64,000 bases of DNA from contig DJHJ01000014.1 in NCBI GenBank assembly GCA_002433055.1, positions 186,001 to 250,000 on the forward strand, read 5' to 3'. Positions 42,712 through 52,188 of the stretch are shown here, piece by piece. Under the pieces are notes generated by a model. It was not told the origin of the DNA. It saw only the letters and a list, made by a program, of their open reading frames with translations, and made no database searches. Position 1 is the first letter of the stretch. Every line of letters begins with the position of its first letter. Source of the DNA: Acidobacteriia bacterium UBA6623. GTDB lineage: Bacteria > Acidobacteriota > Terriglobia > Bryobacterales > UBA6623. The position numbers were made by a program, and so were the translations under genes.

Positions 42712-44340
42712 ATGGAAACAATAGACCCGTATTCGCGCTCAACCGAAGAAAGTCGAGAGCCACCATCTGGCTTTTTCGCCACCTTGCGCCACCTGGGCCC
42801 TGGAATGATTGTCGTTGGATCGGTGGTTGGGTCGGGCGAATTGATTGTGACGACTAAATTGGGTGCGGTCGCTGGGTTTGTGCTGCTCTGGTTTGTGTTG
42901 CTTTCGTGTTTTGTCAAGGTTGTTATTCAGGCCGAATTGGCTAGATATACCATTGCTAGTGGTGAAACATTCTTACGAGTATTCAACACCTTACCGGGGC
43001 CGACGGCTCCACGGCCAAAATGGCTAACTCTGCCTTGGATGGCCATACTGACAATTGCCTGTGTCGCAGCTATCACAATCTTTGTTCAACTGAGCAAGGA
43101 GTTGAGAACTGTCCCCGTAGCATTGTTTCTGTGTGGCAGTGTTGCTGTTGTTTCACTGGTAGCTGCTTTGGTGCTTGGATCGCGTCAAGACATCATGGAG
43201 AACCCCTCACTCGCAAAGACATCTTTACCACCTATGAACTGGTTTATGTGGCTTTGGTTGGCATCGACACTGCTTGTTTTTGTCAATGCCGGTGCGATTT
43301 TAGGTGGAGCAGGGCAGGTGTTGGAAATGGTGTTCCCAGGTGCGCTTGGTGTGGGAGGGGCGCGTTATTGGTCAATCATTGTTGCAATTCTGTGCGGTGT
43401 TCTGTTGCTCGCTGGTACTTATACTTCTTTGGAAAAACTACTCATCATATTAGTTGCCGTATTCACCCTACTGACTGTAGTTTGCACCGCAATGGTGCAA
43501 TGGACTGAATTCGCTGTAGATTGGTCTCAGCTTGCAAGTGGCCTATCTCTGAGTATGCCTGTCGAGATGTCTACAACGCTGGTACTGACAGCACTAGCCA
43601 TGTATGCGGGGACAGGTGTTGCGTTTGGTGAGATGTGGAATTACACGTATTGGTGCCTAGAGAAGGGCTATGCCCGTAATGCTGGTGCTCCGCGACCAGG
43701 AGACGCATGGACCAATCGAGCCAAAGGCTGGATCCGGGTTATGTACACAGATGTTGGTCTCACCATGGTTGTCTACACCACGAGCACTGTCTGTTTTTAT
43801 CTCCTGGGAGCTGCGATTCTCTACGTGAACAGACTCAATCCAGATGGACGAGAAACGATAGTAACGCTTAGTTCGATGTATACCGAAAGTTTTGGTGATT
43901 GGGCAGCTGCAGTATTTCTTTTGGGTGCTTTTATCGTCCTTCTTACAACTGTATTATCTGGAGCAGCTGCAAATAGTCGCCTCTTGGCTGACGCACTAGG
44001 TGTTATCGGAATCATCGACGAGTCGGACTATTCAGCTCGCTTACGATTTATTCGCCTCTTTGTGATTGTTTCACTAGTGATGTACTCGATTGCATACTGG
44101 CTGTTCGAGAATCCGCCTCAGATGCTACTCATCACTAGTAGTCTAATTGCGGCTCTCATGTACCCCATTCTGGGGCTAGGAACACTATATCTTCGACATC
44201 GTAGACTTGACCAGAGGGTCAAGCCAAGCTCAGTAACGACGGTATGGCTGTGGGTATGCGCTATCGTATTGGCAGTTATTTCACCTGTCGGAATCGTGTT
44301 GGCGCTGGCTATTAATTACGGTTGGGTAAACTTGGGATAA
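42712..44340 (+). CDS. NRAMP-family transporter lacking the metal-site motifs (second copy)
   Basis: Membrane protein of 542 residues with about twelve hydrophobic segments. The family start LGPGMIVVGSVVGSGELIVTTKLG aligns with NRAMP helix 1, but the DPGN metal motif is GSGE (40-43). The helix-6 region reads ALAMYAGTGVAFGEMWNYTYW, with no MPHN. It is more distant from, and longer than, the first copy. It converges with a mannonate dehydratase gene nine bases away. The substrate is unknown; the missing ligands argue against Mn or Fe transport. Confidence 0.75.
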   Translation: METIDPYSRSTEESREPPSGFFATLRHLGPGMIVVGSVVGSGELIVTTKLGAVAGFVLLWFVLLSCFVKVVIQAELARYTIASGETFLRVFNTLPGPTAPRPKWLTLPWMAILTIACVAAITIFVQLSKELRTVPVALFLCGSVAVVSLVAALVLGSRQDIMENPSLAKTSLPPMNWFMWLWLASTLLVFVNAGAILGGAGQVLEMVFPGALGVGGARYWSIIVAILCGVLLLAGTYTSLEKLLIILVAVFTLLTVVCTAMVQWTEFAVDWSQLASGLSLSMPVEMSTTLVLTALAMYAGTGVAFGEMWNYTYWCLEKGYARNAGAPRPGDAWTNRAKGWIRVMYTDVGLTMVVYTTSTVCFYLLGAAILYVNRLNPDGRETIVTLSSMYTESFGDWAAAVFLLGAFIVLLTTVLSGAAANSRLLADALGVIGIIDESDYSARLRFIRLFVIVSLVMYSIAYWLFENPPQMLLITSSLIAALMYPILGLGTLYLRHRRLDQRVKPSSVTTVWLWVCAIVLAVISPVGIVLALAINYGWVNLG

Positions 44341-44349
44341 CAAACTTGA

Positions 44350-45387
44350 TTACGGTTTGACAGCACTAATTAGTGCCTTGATATAGCCGACGGTCCAGGC
44401 TCGTCCTCGGTGACACCACTCTGTATCACCGATCATTCGAGGCACGTGGTCAGGTATCAAAAACCCCTGAAACCCCACTTGTTTGAGTGTCCGAATCGTT
44501 TCGACTGGGTCACAGTTCCCATCACCCAGGTAGCACTCTGTGAAGTCGTCCACAGGACCTTGAACATCACGGAAGTGAACATAGAAAATCTTATTGCGTT
44601 CACCGAAATGGCGAATGGCGTCTGTAACACCATTGCCGCCTTTCATTTCGGACCAGCAACCATGGCAAAAATCCAAGCCATGCATCGGGCTATTAAATGT
44701 TTCCATCGCACGGCTGAAGTTGTCGAAATTGCGAAATACGCGTCCCACGCCTCCAAGTGAAGCGACAGGGGGGTCATCCGGATGTAGTGCCAGACGTAGG
44801 CCTACTTCTTCACAAATCGGCAGGATGCGCTCTAGATACCAGCAATAGTTTTCCCAAATCTCTTGTTCCGAATAGTCTCTCCCTATGTCAACACCACCCC
44901 ACGCACCGAAAAGATCTCTACCCTGGCTCGATGAAGTTTCAGTAATCGCACTTGCTGCTAGAGCCGTTTTGTAATGGAATCCTGTCGCTAAAGATCCCCC
45001 GCGCACGACTTCGGCCTGAGATGTTCTCCACACACCGGCAGGCATGAAGGCGTATCCCAGAATGGGGATGCCAGCCCGTGCAATGTTCCGAATTGTATAG
45101 ATCATGTTGTCGAGTTGATGTTCCCGACCATCTGCTCCTAGCATAATCTGGTCGTAGAACCTGGTCGGTACATTCTCTATTGCCATTAGCCGGATTTGTG
45201 CTTCTTTTGCTTGGTGAACGAGATTCGCAAGGTCTTCGTATTCCCATTTTTCTTGTCCTGGCAGTATCGGCGTATTCAGTTGAAAGTCATCGCAGCCGCA
45301 CTGTTTGATGAATTTCAGTCGTGCGGTCGTCATTTTCTGAAACTGTCCTAAGGCGACGCGCATAGGGAGGGTGTCAATATTGATCAT
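44350..45387 (-). CDS. uxuA: D-mannonate dehydratase (UxuA) family protein
   Basis: TIM-barrel enzyme that dehydrates D-mannonate to 2-keto-3-deoxygluconate in hexuronate breakdown and needs Mn2+ or Fe2+. The family blocks NIARAGIPILGYAFMPAGVWRT, LRLALHPDDPP, GLDFCHGCWSEM, KIFYVHFRDV and LIPDHVPRM match UxuA. At 345 residues it is about 50 shorter than the E. coli enzyme, mainly in the middle. A UxuB-like SDR is encoded 28 kb away. Downstream of an FG-GAP gene on the same strand with a 96-base gap containing the inverted repeat ATAGTGG/CCACTAT (45451-45483). Confidence 0.8.
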   Translation of the reverse strand: MINIDTLPMRVALGQFQKMTTARLKFIKQCGCDDFQLNTPILPGQEKWEYEDLANLVHQAKEAQIRLMAIENVPTRFYDQIMLGADGREHQLDNMIYTIRNIARAGIPILGYAFMPAGVWRTSQAEVVRGGSLATGFHYKTALAASAITETSSSQGRDLFGAWGGVDIGRDYSEQEIWENYCWYLERILPICEEVGLRLALHPDDPPVASLGGVGRVFRNFDNFSRAMETFNSPMHGLDFCHGCWSEMKGGNGVTDAIRHFGERNKIFYVHFRDVQGPVDDFTECYLGDGNCDPVETIRTLKQVGFQGFLIPDHVPRMIGDTEWCHRGRAWTVGYIKALISAVKP

Positions 45388-45483
45388 GATGAGTGAAGAT
45401 TATTATTTGATTCTAGGCTGTCTGTTTGAGTAATCGACTGGTCTGTCTTGATAGTGGGCGGTGCTTCGAAATATAACCACTAT

Positions 45484-46749
45484 TTACTTATGCAACGGAT
45501 TCTCGTACCAAATTACACCAAGGTTGCTGGCCTCTTCGCAGGTAATTACATCTAGATCACCATCATCGTCGAGATCTACAAGCCTCACGAGATCGAATTT
45601 AACGCCTTCAGGTCCACTGATAGCGTGATGCGTCCAATCACCCGTCGTAGGTGTTTTGTCATAGGACATCCACATCACTCCAGCCCTAGGCCCATGTGCA
45701 TTTTCACAAGAAAAGACAATGTCCGGTTTGCCATCGAGGTTGATGTCTCCGACTTCTACACTTTTACCCGTGCCAGTCATAGGGGGAAGTTTGATTTCAT
45801 GAGTTTCCCATTTTGGAGGTGACCACCTTGTGCGTCGAAAATATCGGATAGGGCCCTCACGGACGGCCACCAGAAGGTCATCGAACCAATCACGATCTAG
45901 ATCCGCGATGGTCAGAAACATGGCTTCATAATTGCCTATCGAGCCGATGCGGTGTTCGTTCCAAAAGGTTTTCCCGTTGTTGATGGACCGTTCTAACCAC
46001 AAACAACCCCTTTTCGGCCCATGACGATCACTTGCAACAATGTCGAGGTCGCCGTCACCATCCATGTCATAACTCTTGAGTGACATGATCCAACCGGCTT
46101 TGTACAACTGATACCTCTCCCATGTAGTGAGATTACGAGGATCCTGTGGCGTTTCAAACCAACTAATTTGACCACTTTCATTCTTGGAACCTGCCACCAA
46201 GTCGGGTCCATTTTGGCCATCGATCTGAAGTGGTAAAGTGAACATCCACTGCGTCAGAGATTTCGATGTTGCGATTGCGGCAGTTGTCCAAGCTGTTGAA
46301 TCAAAGTAGTGTTCTCTTGATCGTGGCGCCCAGTGCACAAAAATCGTTTTTGTCTCACCTTCGGTTGCACTCACTACATCGAAAATACCGTCACCGTCTA
46401 GATCAACGAAGGTGGCATCTTCTGGTTTCTGTACTTTCCCTACGGTTACGGCCGGCCATTTTTGTTTCACCTTTTCTTTTCCTGGGTGAAGATAGACGCG
46501 AATCCGACCTCCTTCTTCCCAGCCTGTCACAATGTCGAGAAGTCCATCGCCATTGACGTCGCCCAAATCTACCCCGTCTGCACCCTGCGAGGAATTGTCG
46601 ATTGTATGCCGATCCCATGGTCGCCCCAGTTCGTTGTCATTACCTGTCACGACGGTTTTTGGTAACAGGCTCAGTAGAACGATGACCATTAAGTTCAATC
46701 TAAGATTGATATTTTTGTGCTGGCGGCCACTATTGTTTCTGTTAACCAT
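45484..46749 (-). CDS. Secreted FG-GAP/VCBS repeat protein
   Basis: A 421-residue exported protein (signal LNLMVIVLLSLLPKTVVTG) built of beta-propeller repeats with calcium-type loops of the form DVNGDGLLD, DLDGDGIFD, DMDGDGDLD, DINLDGKPD and DLDDDGDLD. Such domains occur in secreted proteins that bind carbohydrate or other ligands. No enzymatic motif is seen. It probably precedes the mannonate dehydratase in the same direction. An aldonate- or polysaccharide-linked role is possible but unproven. Confidence 0.8.
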   Translation of the reverse strand: MVNRNNSGRQHKNINLRLNLMVIVLLSLLPKTVVTGNDNELGRPWDRHTIDNSSQGADGVDLGDVNGDGLLDIVTGWEEGGRIRVYLHPGKEKVKQKWPAVTVGKVQKPEDATFVDLDGDGIFDVVSATEGETKTIFVHWAPRSREHYFDSTAWTTAAIATSKSLTQWMFTLPLQIDGQNGPDLVAGSKNESGQISWFETPQDPRNLTTWERYQLYKAGWIMSLKSYDMDGDGDLDIVASDRHGPKRGCLWLERSINNGKTFWNEHRIGSIGNYEAMFLTIADLDRDWFDDLLVAVREGPIRYFRRTRWSPPKWETHEIKLPPMTGTGKSVEVGDINLDGKPDIVFSCENAHGPRAGVMWMSYDKTPTTGDWTHHAISGPEGVKFDLVRLVDLDDDGDLDVITCEEASNLGVIWYENPLHK

Positions 46750-46983
46750 GCTAGTTCGAAGTCAGAAGGTCAGTCGTTTAGTGTACAAAGGAAATAGCTT
46801 TTGAGTTTAAATTTTAATTTGACACTCATCTTCTTTAATACAACTTTTTGCGTGACTCACAGCTAGCGATGTCAAGCGTAACAATTACCAACAGGTTTTG
46901 CGGCCATTGGTAGTTTTGCAGGGTGTTTGACAAGATAGAACCAACTCATCAGAACATAGATCTAAGCTTTGATGAGGTTCGTT

Positions 46984-47009
46984 ACAATGTGATCGTGGCG
47001 TTACATTGT
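46984..47009. promoter_or_regulatory. Operator-like dyad ACAATGT-N12-ACATTGT before bacterioferritin
   Basis: Perfect seven-base arms at 46984-46990 and 47003-47009, just upstream of a possible -10 element TACAAT (47013-47018). The dyad would overlap the -35 to spacer region, as expected for a repressor site. GGGGGGA precedes the ATG at 47042. The cognate regulator is unknown; an iron- or peroxide-responsive one would suit the gene. Confidence 0.4.
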
Positions 47010-47041
47010 GCATACAATAAGACTCTAGGGGGGATAGAAGA

Positions 47042-47524
47042 ATGCAAGGTGATGTGAAGGTAATCGAAGATCTTAATGAGGTGCTCAAGGCAGAATTGAC
47101 TGCGATCAATCAATATTTCTGTCACGCGGAGATGTGCGAAAACTGGGGCTACGGGAAATTAGCTACTTACGTCAGAAAGGAAGCCATCGATGAGATGCGG
47201 CATGCAGAGGCTCTGATCGAACGAATCTTATTTCTCGAAGGTATCCCGAATATGTCCGATATGTTCCCGATTAAAATTGGTAAAGATGTCAAGGTACAGC
47301 TTGAAAACGATATGGCGTTGGAATTGCAGGCAATCCCACGGCTTAACACAGCGATCAATCACGCTGTAGCTGCTAATGACAATGCTTCACGAGAACTTTT
47401 TGAAAAAATTCTCGTGGATGAGGAGCAACACGTCGATTGGTTAGAAGCTCAACTTGGAATGATAGAGGAGATGGGTATTGGTGTTTACTTATCGCAGCAA
47501 ATTCATGAAGACGCCCAGGCGTAA
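47042..47524 (+). CDS. bfr: Bacterioferritin
   Basis: Haem-containing iron-storage protein that forms a 24-subunit shell and oxidises Fe(II). All six ferroxidase ligands are at the E. coli positions: E18, E51, H54, E94, E127 and H130. The haem ligand M52 is also present. 160 residues, normal length. A GGGGGGA ribosome site and an inverted-repeat dyad lie upstream. It stands alone between an FG-GAP gene and speA, both on the other strand. Confidence 0.96.
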   Translation: MQGDVKVIEDLNEVLKAELTAINQYFCHAEMCENWGYGKLATYVRKEAIDEMRHAEALIERILFLEGIPNMSDMFPIKIGKDVKVQLENDMALELQAIPRLNTAINHAVAANDNASRELFEKILVDEEQHVDWLEAQLGMIEEMGIGVYLSQQIHEDAQA

Positions 47525-47574
47525 AAATCTACCTTGAGGTGTCAATTGTCAAGACAAACCTTGAAGTTCTTGGA

Positions 47575-49527
47575 TTATGCTAGGTAGGTGTAGTCGGCTA
47601 GGACTTGGGTGAATGTGTCCAGCATTGCACGCTCATCGTTTTCTGATATCACCCCACGAGCCTTTCTGAGTGAAAGCTCCTTAGCTATCACTTTTTGCAA
47701 GTGTTCTGTGTCATAGTCGCTGCATTCGAGGACTTTACGGACTGAATCTCCGTATGCGATCTCCTCTGTCACAGCCTCGCCATTCGCGTCGACTGTAACA
47801 GAAGCTTCAGTGACGACCCCAAAAAGATTGTGAAGGTCTCCTAGGGTTTCTTGGTAGGCTCCTATTAGTAAAAACCCCAGATAGTAAGGCTCATTTTCTC
47901 GTACGTCATGAAGCTCGAGAGACTCCTTGGTGTGGCGTATATCAACAAACCTATCAACAACACCATCGGAATCACAGGTAATATCGCATAGTATTCCACG
48001 CTCAGTTGGTATTTCGTCGAGTCGATGAATAGGCAGAACAGGAAACAGTTGATTGAAAGCCCAAGAGTCAGGTAATGATTGGAATGTAGAGAAATTACAA
48101 ACATACTTGGAGGAAAGTAGCCGATCGAGCTCCTCGAATTCTTCGGAGCGCTGATCCATTTCTCGCGAAAGACAAGCTGCTCGTCGGCAGATATTCCAAA
48201 ACAACCATTCACCCTGTGCTTTATCTTCGAGGCCGAGATAGCCAAGTTCGAAGAGTGAATCGAGATCTTTGCGCTGCTGTATCGCATCGTGATAATACTC
48301 ATGTAAGTTTTCAATGTTGATGTCACGCGCTAGGTCAATTAGTTCGAGTACGGGTTCTGCTTTGGGCTTGGCTGTGTTCTCAATTTGAAGGTCTTCTGAT
48401 CCGGGCGTTATGATTTTCCTGACTTCTGTGACTAGCAATGAGTGGTGAGCCACCATTGCACGGCCACTTTCCGTGACGATAATGGGTGCAATAACGTCTT
48501 CGTTTGCACATACCTCGCTGATGGTGTAAACGACATCGTTAGCAAACTCTTGCAACGAATAGTTAGTAGAAAACTCTGATGCCGTCCTGCTACCGTCGTA
48601 ATCCACACCGAGACCTCCACCAACGTTAAGATATTCGATTGTGCAACCCATCTTCTGTACTTTCGCATATACGCGAGCTGCCTCTTTGAATGCCTGTTTA
48701 GCCTTTTGAATGTCTGTTATCTGTGAACCGATATGAAAATGCAGCATCTTCAGTGTGTGTGTTTGGCCACGCTGTTTAAGTACACGTAGTGTATTGACCA
48801 ACTCTGGAGTACTCATGCCAAATTTGGCGAACTCACCACCCGATTCTTTCCATTTACCACTACCCCGCGAAGAAAGTCTCACTCGGATTCCAAGGTGAGG
48901 AGTGACATCGAGTGCGGCTCCAACTCTAAGAGCAGTGAAGATATCTTCCGTCTCTTCAACAACGATAATTGCCTTTTTCCCAACTTTTTCCGAAAGCACT
49001 GCTGCTCGAAAGAAGAGATCGTCTTTGTAGCCATTGCAAACTATTAGAGCGTTCTGGTCGAGTGGCATGGCGAGAGCCGCTGCTAGTTCGGCCTTGCTGC
49101 CAACTTCGAGGCCGTAGTGATGGGGGCCTCCGCTGCTAACTAAGCGTTTCACAATGCCAGCCTTTTGATTGACCTTCGATGGATAAACCGCTATGTGGTG
49201 ACTCTCATAATTAAACTTTCTGATGGCAAGGTTGAATGCTTTGTGTAACGCTGACATGCGATCGTCGAGGATTTGTGGAAAACGTAGCAGGGTTGGAATT
49301 GATTGTTTAGTGCCAGAAAATTTTTGAACGACCCGATAGAGATCAATTGAGCGCGAGGGATCCTTGTCAGGAGCCACAGCTAAGTTGCCATCATCATTGA
49401 TAAAAAAATACCCGAGACCCCAGTTCTCGATTCCATACAGCTTGGCCGATGATTCACGAAGGTTTTTTGTCGCGTCATTGGGAGACCAGTTTGAGGGTTG
49501 TGAAGGTTCTAATTCGGGTGTTTTCAT
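47575..49527 (-). CDS. speA: Biosynthetic arginine decarboxylase
   Basis: PLP enzyme converting arginine to agmatine, the first step of polyamine synthesis. The PLP lysine is K118 in AVYPSKVNQ. Family blocks include EVGSKAEL, LHFHIGSQ, YLNVGGGLGVDY and VTESGRAMVAHHS. 650 residues is the usual size for SpeA. Start ATG 49527 (MKTPELEPSQ). No speB or speE in the window. Bases 49528-49729, shared with the divergent SDR, hold no gene. Confidence 0.93.
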   Translation of the reverse strand: MKTPELEPSQPSNWSPNDATKNLRESSAKLYGIENWGLGYFFINDDGNLAVAPDKDPSRSIDLYRVVQKFSGTKQSIPTLLRFPQILDDRMSALHKAFNLAIRKFNYESHHIAVYPSKVNQKAGIVKRLVSSGGPHHYGLEVGSKAELAAALAMPLDQNALIVCNGYKDDLFFRAAVLSEKVGKKAIIVVEETEDIFTALRVGAALDVTPHLGIRVRLSSRGSGKWKESGGEFAKFGMSTPELVNTLRVLKQRGQTHTLKMLHFHIGSQITDIQKAKQAFKEAARVYAKVQKMGCTIEYLNVGGGLGVDYDGSRTASEFSTNYSLQEFANDVVYTISEVCANEDVIAPIIVTESGRAMVAHHSLLVTEVRKIITPGSEDLQIENTAKPKAEPVLELIDLARDINIENLHEYYHDAIQQRKDLDSLFELGYLGLEDKAQGEWLFWNICRRAACLSREMDQRSEEFEELDRLLSSKYVCNFSTFQSLPDSWAFNQLFPVLPIHRLDEIPTERGILCDITCDSDGVVDRFVDIRHTKESLELHDVRENEPYYLGFLLIGAYQETLGDLHNLFGVVTEASVTVDANGEAVTEEIAYGDSVRKVLECSDYDTEHLQKVIAKELSLRKARGVISENDERAMLDTFTQVLADYTYLA

Positions 49528-49729
49528 CTTGGTTCTGACAACAGGAGGCGTAATGACTTAAAGTAGTCTTCGGCAACCACCTGAGAGCATAGTTCATCAT
49601 AATTGAGTCATGGGCCTTCGGGTTCTAATCAGCGTGGTAAACATTTGCTGTGAAGTAATCTAAACTCTGCGAGGACAGATGGCCACTTGAAAGTTGTGTA
49701 TCCTGCTTAGAAGATTGGGGAACATTGTT

Positions 49730-50470
49730 ATGAACGACATGCCTGTTGCAATTGTTACTGGTGCTGGCCGAGGTATTGGCCGGGGTATTGCCAAAGACTT
49801 GGCCCAAACTCACAAGGTAATCGCAACCTACCTTAGTCGTGAGGATACCGCTCGGTCTCTCCAACGAGAGTCTGGTGCAGAAATTATCCGAGTTGACATG
49901 GCCTCGGTCGATGATCGCCAGGCTCTTCTCAAATTTTGCCGTGAGAAGTTCGGACGGCTTGACCTCCTTGTCAATAATGCTGGGATGGCACCGCGGCAAA
50001 GGGTGGATATACTCGAGGCTAGTGAAGAGAGCTACGAAGAGGTTTTGGCAGCGAACCTGAAGGGACCGTATTTTTTGACACAGGCTGTGGCGCGCTGGAT
50101 GATTGAGCAAGGAGCGGGCCGAATCGTCTTTATTGGATCTATGTCGGCTTACACCTCTTCACCTAGTCGGGGTGAATACTGCATTTCGAAGGCTGGGCTT
50201 GCTATGGCGACGACCCTCTTTGCACATAGGCTGGCAGCTGACGGTATTACGGTATTTGAAGTGCGTCCAGGCATTATTCACACAGACCTCATTTCTCCAG
50301 TGAAGGCAAAGTACGACAAACTGATTGCCGAAGGTATGCTCCCTCAACCACGTATGGGAGAGGTGGAAGATGTGGCTAAGGCTGTGCGTGCCATAGCTGA
50401 TGGGATGCTAGATTATTCTACGGGACAAGTCATAGACGTGGATGGAGGATTCCGTATACATACGCTGTGA
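49730..50470 (+). CDS. SDR-family 3-oxoacyl-reductase-like dehydrogenase
   Basis: Classical short-chain dehydrogenase. NAD(P) motif VTGAGRGIGRGIA, structural NNAG in LVNNAGMAP, catalytic Ser in FIGSMSAY and Tyr/Lys in YCISKAG. The C-terminal block GQVIDVDGGFRI is typical. I chose ATG 49730 (MNDMPVAIVTGAG), giving 246 residues; the ATG at 49694 would add an untypical arginine-rich stretch. The substrate is unknown. Confidence 0.8.
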   Translation: MNDMPVAIVTGAGRGIGRGIAKDLAQTHKVIATYLSREDTARSLQRESGAEIIRVDMASVDDRQALLKFCREKFGRLDLLVNNAGMAPRQRVDILEASEESYEEVLAANLKGPYFLTQAVARWMIEQGAGRIVFIGSMSAYTSSPSRGEYCISKAGLAMATTLFAHRLAADGITVFEVRPGIIHTDLISPVKAKYDKLIAEGMLPQPRMGEVEDVAKAVRAIADGMLDYSTGQVIDVDGGFRIHTL

Positions 50471-50534
50471 CCGCCCAATACAATCTTGCGTCTAGCCTCC
50501 TTTATAGTTTGCGGAAGCCGCGTTTCGGATCGAT

Positions 50535-51185
50535 CTACTCCGGATCATCTTTCAGAAACCCATAGACCAGTGCAGCTAGGATGCCGCCGAGTGGGCATGC
50601 CACCAAATAAATCCACAGACTTGACATTGCCGTTGGGGCATTTCCAAAGAGTGCTGGCCCCAATGAGCGTGCGGGGTTCAGTGATGCTCCGGTAAGTGGT
50701 CCTCCCATTAGAATGCAAAATACGAGTGTTAGTCCGATAGCGATGGGGGCTAAATTGCCTGCTTTGCCACTGACGGCAGTATTGTAAATTACATTTACCA
50801 GAAAAAATGTTAACAACAATTCGAGAACGAAAGTTTGTGTTGTATTGACTCCTTCTGCAGGAACAGTAGCACCCAATGAGCCTGCTTTTTCACCCAAAAC
50901 AAAGGCTAATGCACCGGCGCCTGCAACACCTCCGGCCAGCTGGGCTATTATGTACCCCACGGCAGTGCCGAGGTCGATCTGACGGCCTGCTAGCAGACCT
51001 ATTGTCACTGCAGGGTTGATATGAGTTCCTGAGATGTGACCGTAGGCATAGGCAAACCCTAGTACTACAAATCCGTGTGCCAGTGCCGTAGCGACCAGGC
51101 TTCCACTGATGGCACCTGCTCCAGCTCCTATGAAGATCAAGGCAAAGGTTCCGATAAATTCTGTGGTCAACGCTTTCGAGTTCAT
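50535..51185 (-). CDS. MIP-family channel protein (aquaporin)
   Basis: Six-helix channel of 216 residues with the two NPA boxes: GTHINPAVTIG and ASLNPARSLGP. The start EFIGTFALIFIGAGAG is common to aquaporins. The arginine after the second NPA (NPAR) belongs to the selectivity filter. The family includes water and glycerol channels; the filter residues in between are not certain by eye. I prefer ATG 51185 because GAGGG lies directly before it; ATG 51209 adds eight residues. Confidence 0.88.
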   Translation of the reverse strand: MNSKALTTEFIGTFALIFIGAGAGAISGSLVATALAHGFVVLGFAYAYGHISGTHINPAVTIGLLAGRQIDLGTAVGYIIAQLAGGVAGAGALAFVLGEKAGSLGATVPAEGVNTTQTFVLELLLTFFLVNVIYNTAVSGKAGNLAPIAIGLTLVFCILMGGPLTGASLNPARSLGPALFGNAPTAMSSLWIYLVACPLGGILAALVYGFLKDDPE

Positions 51186-51569
51186 GTTTCCCTCTCTTAT
51201 TTCGGCCACTGTCTCTCTCTAGTATCGGTTTGGATCGACAGCACTACAGGGTCTTTTTGCAGTCAACCCGGATTGATCGAACGACCGGCCGGTAGAAGCA
51301 AGACGATAACATTCGAGGAGAGTGATTTCAACCTTTATGGGTCAAGTTTTGTGGTCTGGTGTAAATGTTGGAGTCGGTGTGACCGAATAGGACATGGTTT
51401 GATGTTGTCTACTGATGTCTCGACAGAAAACGTGAACCCACTGGAATCAACCGTGCGTACTAATTGATCTGCACTCCAAGCGATCCATTGTGGCTTGATA
51501 GGAACCACTGAGAGTAACGTAGGCTTTTGCTGATCCCGTATCATATACTGAACATCTGAAAGGAACAAC
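51186..51569. other. Intergenic stretch of 384 bases without a supported gene
   Basis: Between the divergent starts of the aquaporin gene and a secreted-protein gene. It must hold both promoters. A frame on the minus strand runs through it and into the next gene, but it has no ribosome site or recognisable protein pattern. I see no tRNA, strong hairpin or repeat. Confidence 0.5.
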
Positions 51570-52136
51570 ATGATTCTTGACCGCACGAAACCAAGGAAGA
51601 TAGTCGTTCTAATGTTTGCAGCGGCTACTTTTTTGATGCAACACATTGGATCTTTAGCAAAGGCGGAAAGCGCTGGTGGCCTACGTTGGGCTTCTCCTTC
51701 GGAGTGGACCCATCGCGGTTCCACGCGTATGCGCGTGGCCACGTACATAATTCCGTCGATAGCTGGTGATTCAGAGGATGGTGAATGTGTGGTCTATTTT
51801 TTTGGACCTGGACAAGGTGGCAGTGTGCCAGCAAACCTGCGCCGGTGGCTTGGTCAATTCCGCACTCCCGATGGGGGTCCAGTTGACCAATTGGCTAGAA
51901 CCGACAAATTAAGGGTCGGAGAAATAGAGGTCACACGACTTGAGGTAAATGGCACCTATCTTTTCAAGCCAACACCTTTTGCCCCTAAAGCTGTACCAAA
52001 GCCGGGTTACCGCATGTTTGCTGCGATTGCACAGGGTCCCGTGGGTCCTGTATTCTTCAAACTGACCGCACCAGATAAGACAGCAAGAAGTGCCAAAGAC
52101 GCTTTTGAATCGATGCTCCAGTCACTGACTAGGTAG
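51570..52136 (+). CDS. Conserved secreted protein of unknown function
   Basis: A 188-residue exported protein: positively charged start, hydrophobic segment VVLMFAAATFLMQHIGSLAKA, then a beta-rich domain with WASPSEWTHRG, MRVATYIIP, ECVVYFFGPGQGG, and C-terminal GPVFFKLTAPDKTARSAKDAFESMLQSL. I recall similar secreted proteins in Acidobacteria and Planctomycetes without a known role. AAAGGAAC precedes the ATG. It is followed convergently by lemA, 52 bases away. Confidence 0.75.
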   Translation: MILDRTKPRKIVVLMFAAATFLMQHIGSLAKAESAGGLRWASPSEWTHRGSTRMRVATYIIPSIAGDSEDGECVVYFFGPGQGGSVPANLRRWLGQFRTPDGGPVDQLARTDKLRVGEIEVTRLEVNGTYLFKPTPFAPKAVPKPGYRMFAAIAQGPVGPVFFKLTAPDKTARSAKDAFESMLQSLTR

Positions 52137-52188
52137 ACGCTTGTGTGCCGATCAAGAACACACCTGGTGACTGCCCCGTTTGGCTTTG

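Noticed and set aside
45451..45483. Inverted repeat ATAGTGG/CCACTAT after the FG-GAP gene
   Set aside because: Seven-base arms with a 19-base loop and no T-run; may be chance, so listed only as a note in the mannonate dehydratase entry.
51335..51748. A minus-strand frame across the gap after the aquaporin gene
   Set aside because: It overlaps the start of the secreted-protein gene, has no ribosome site and no recognisable domain.
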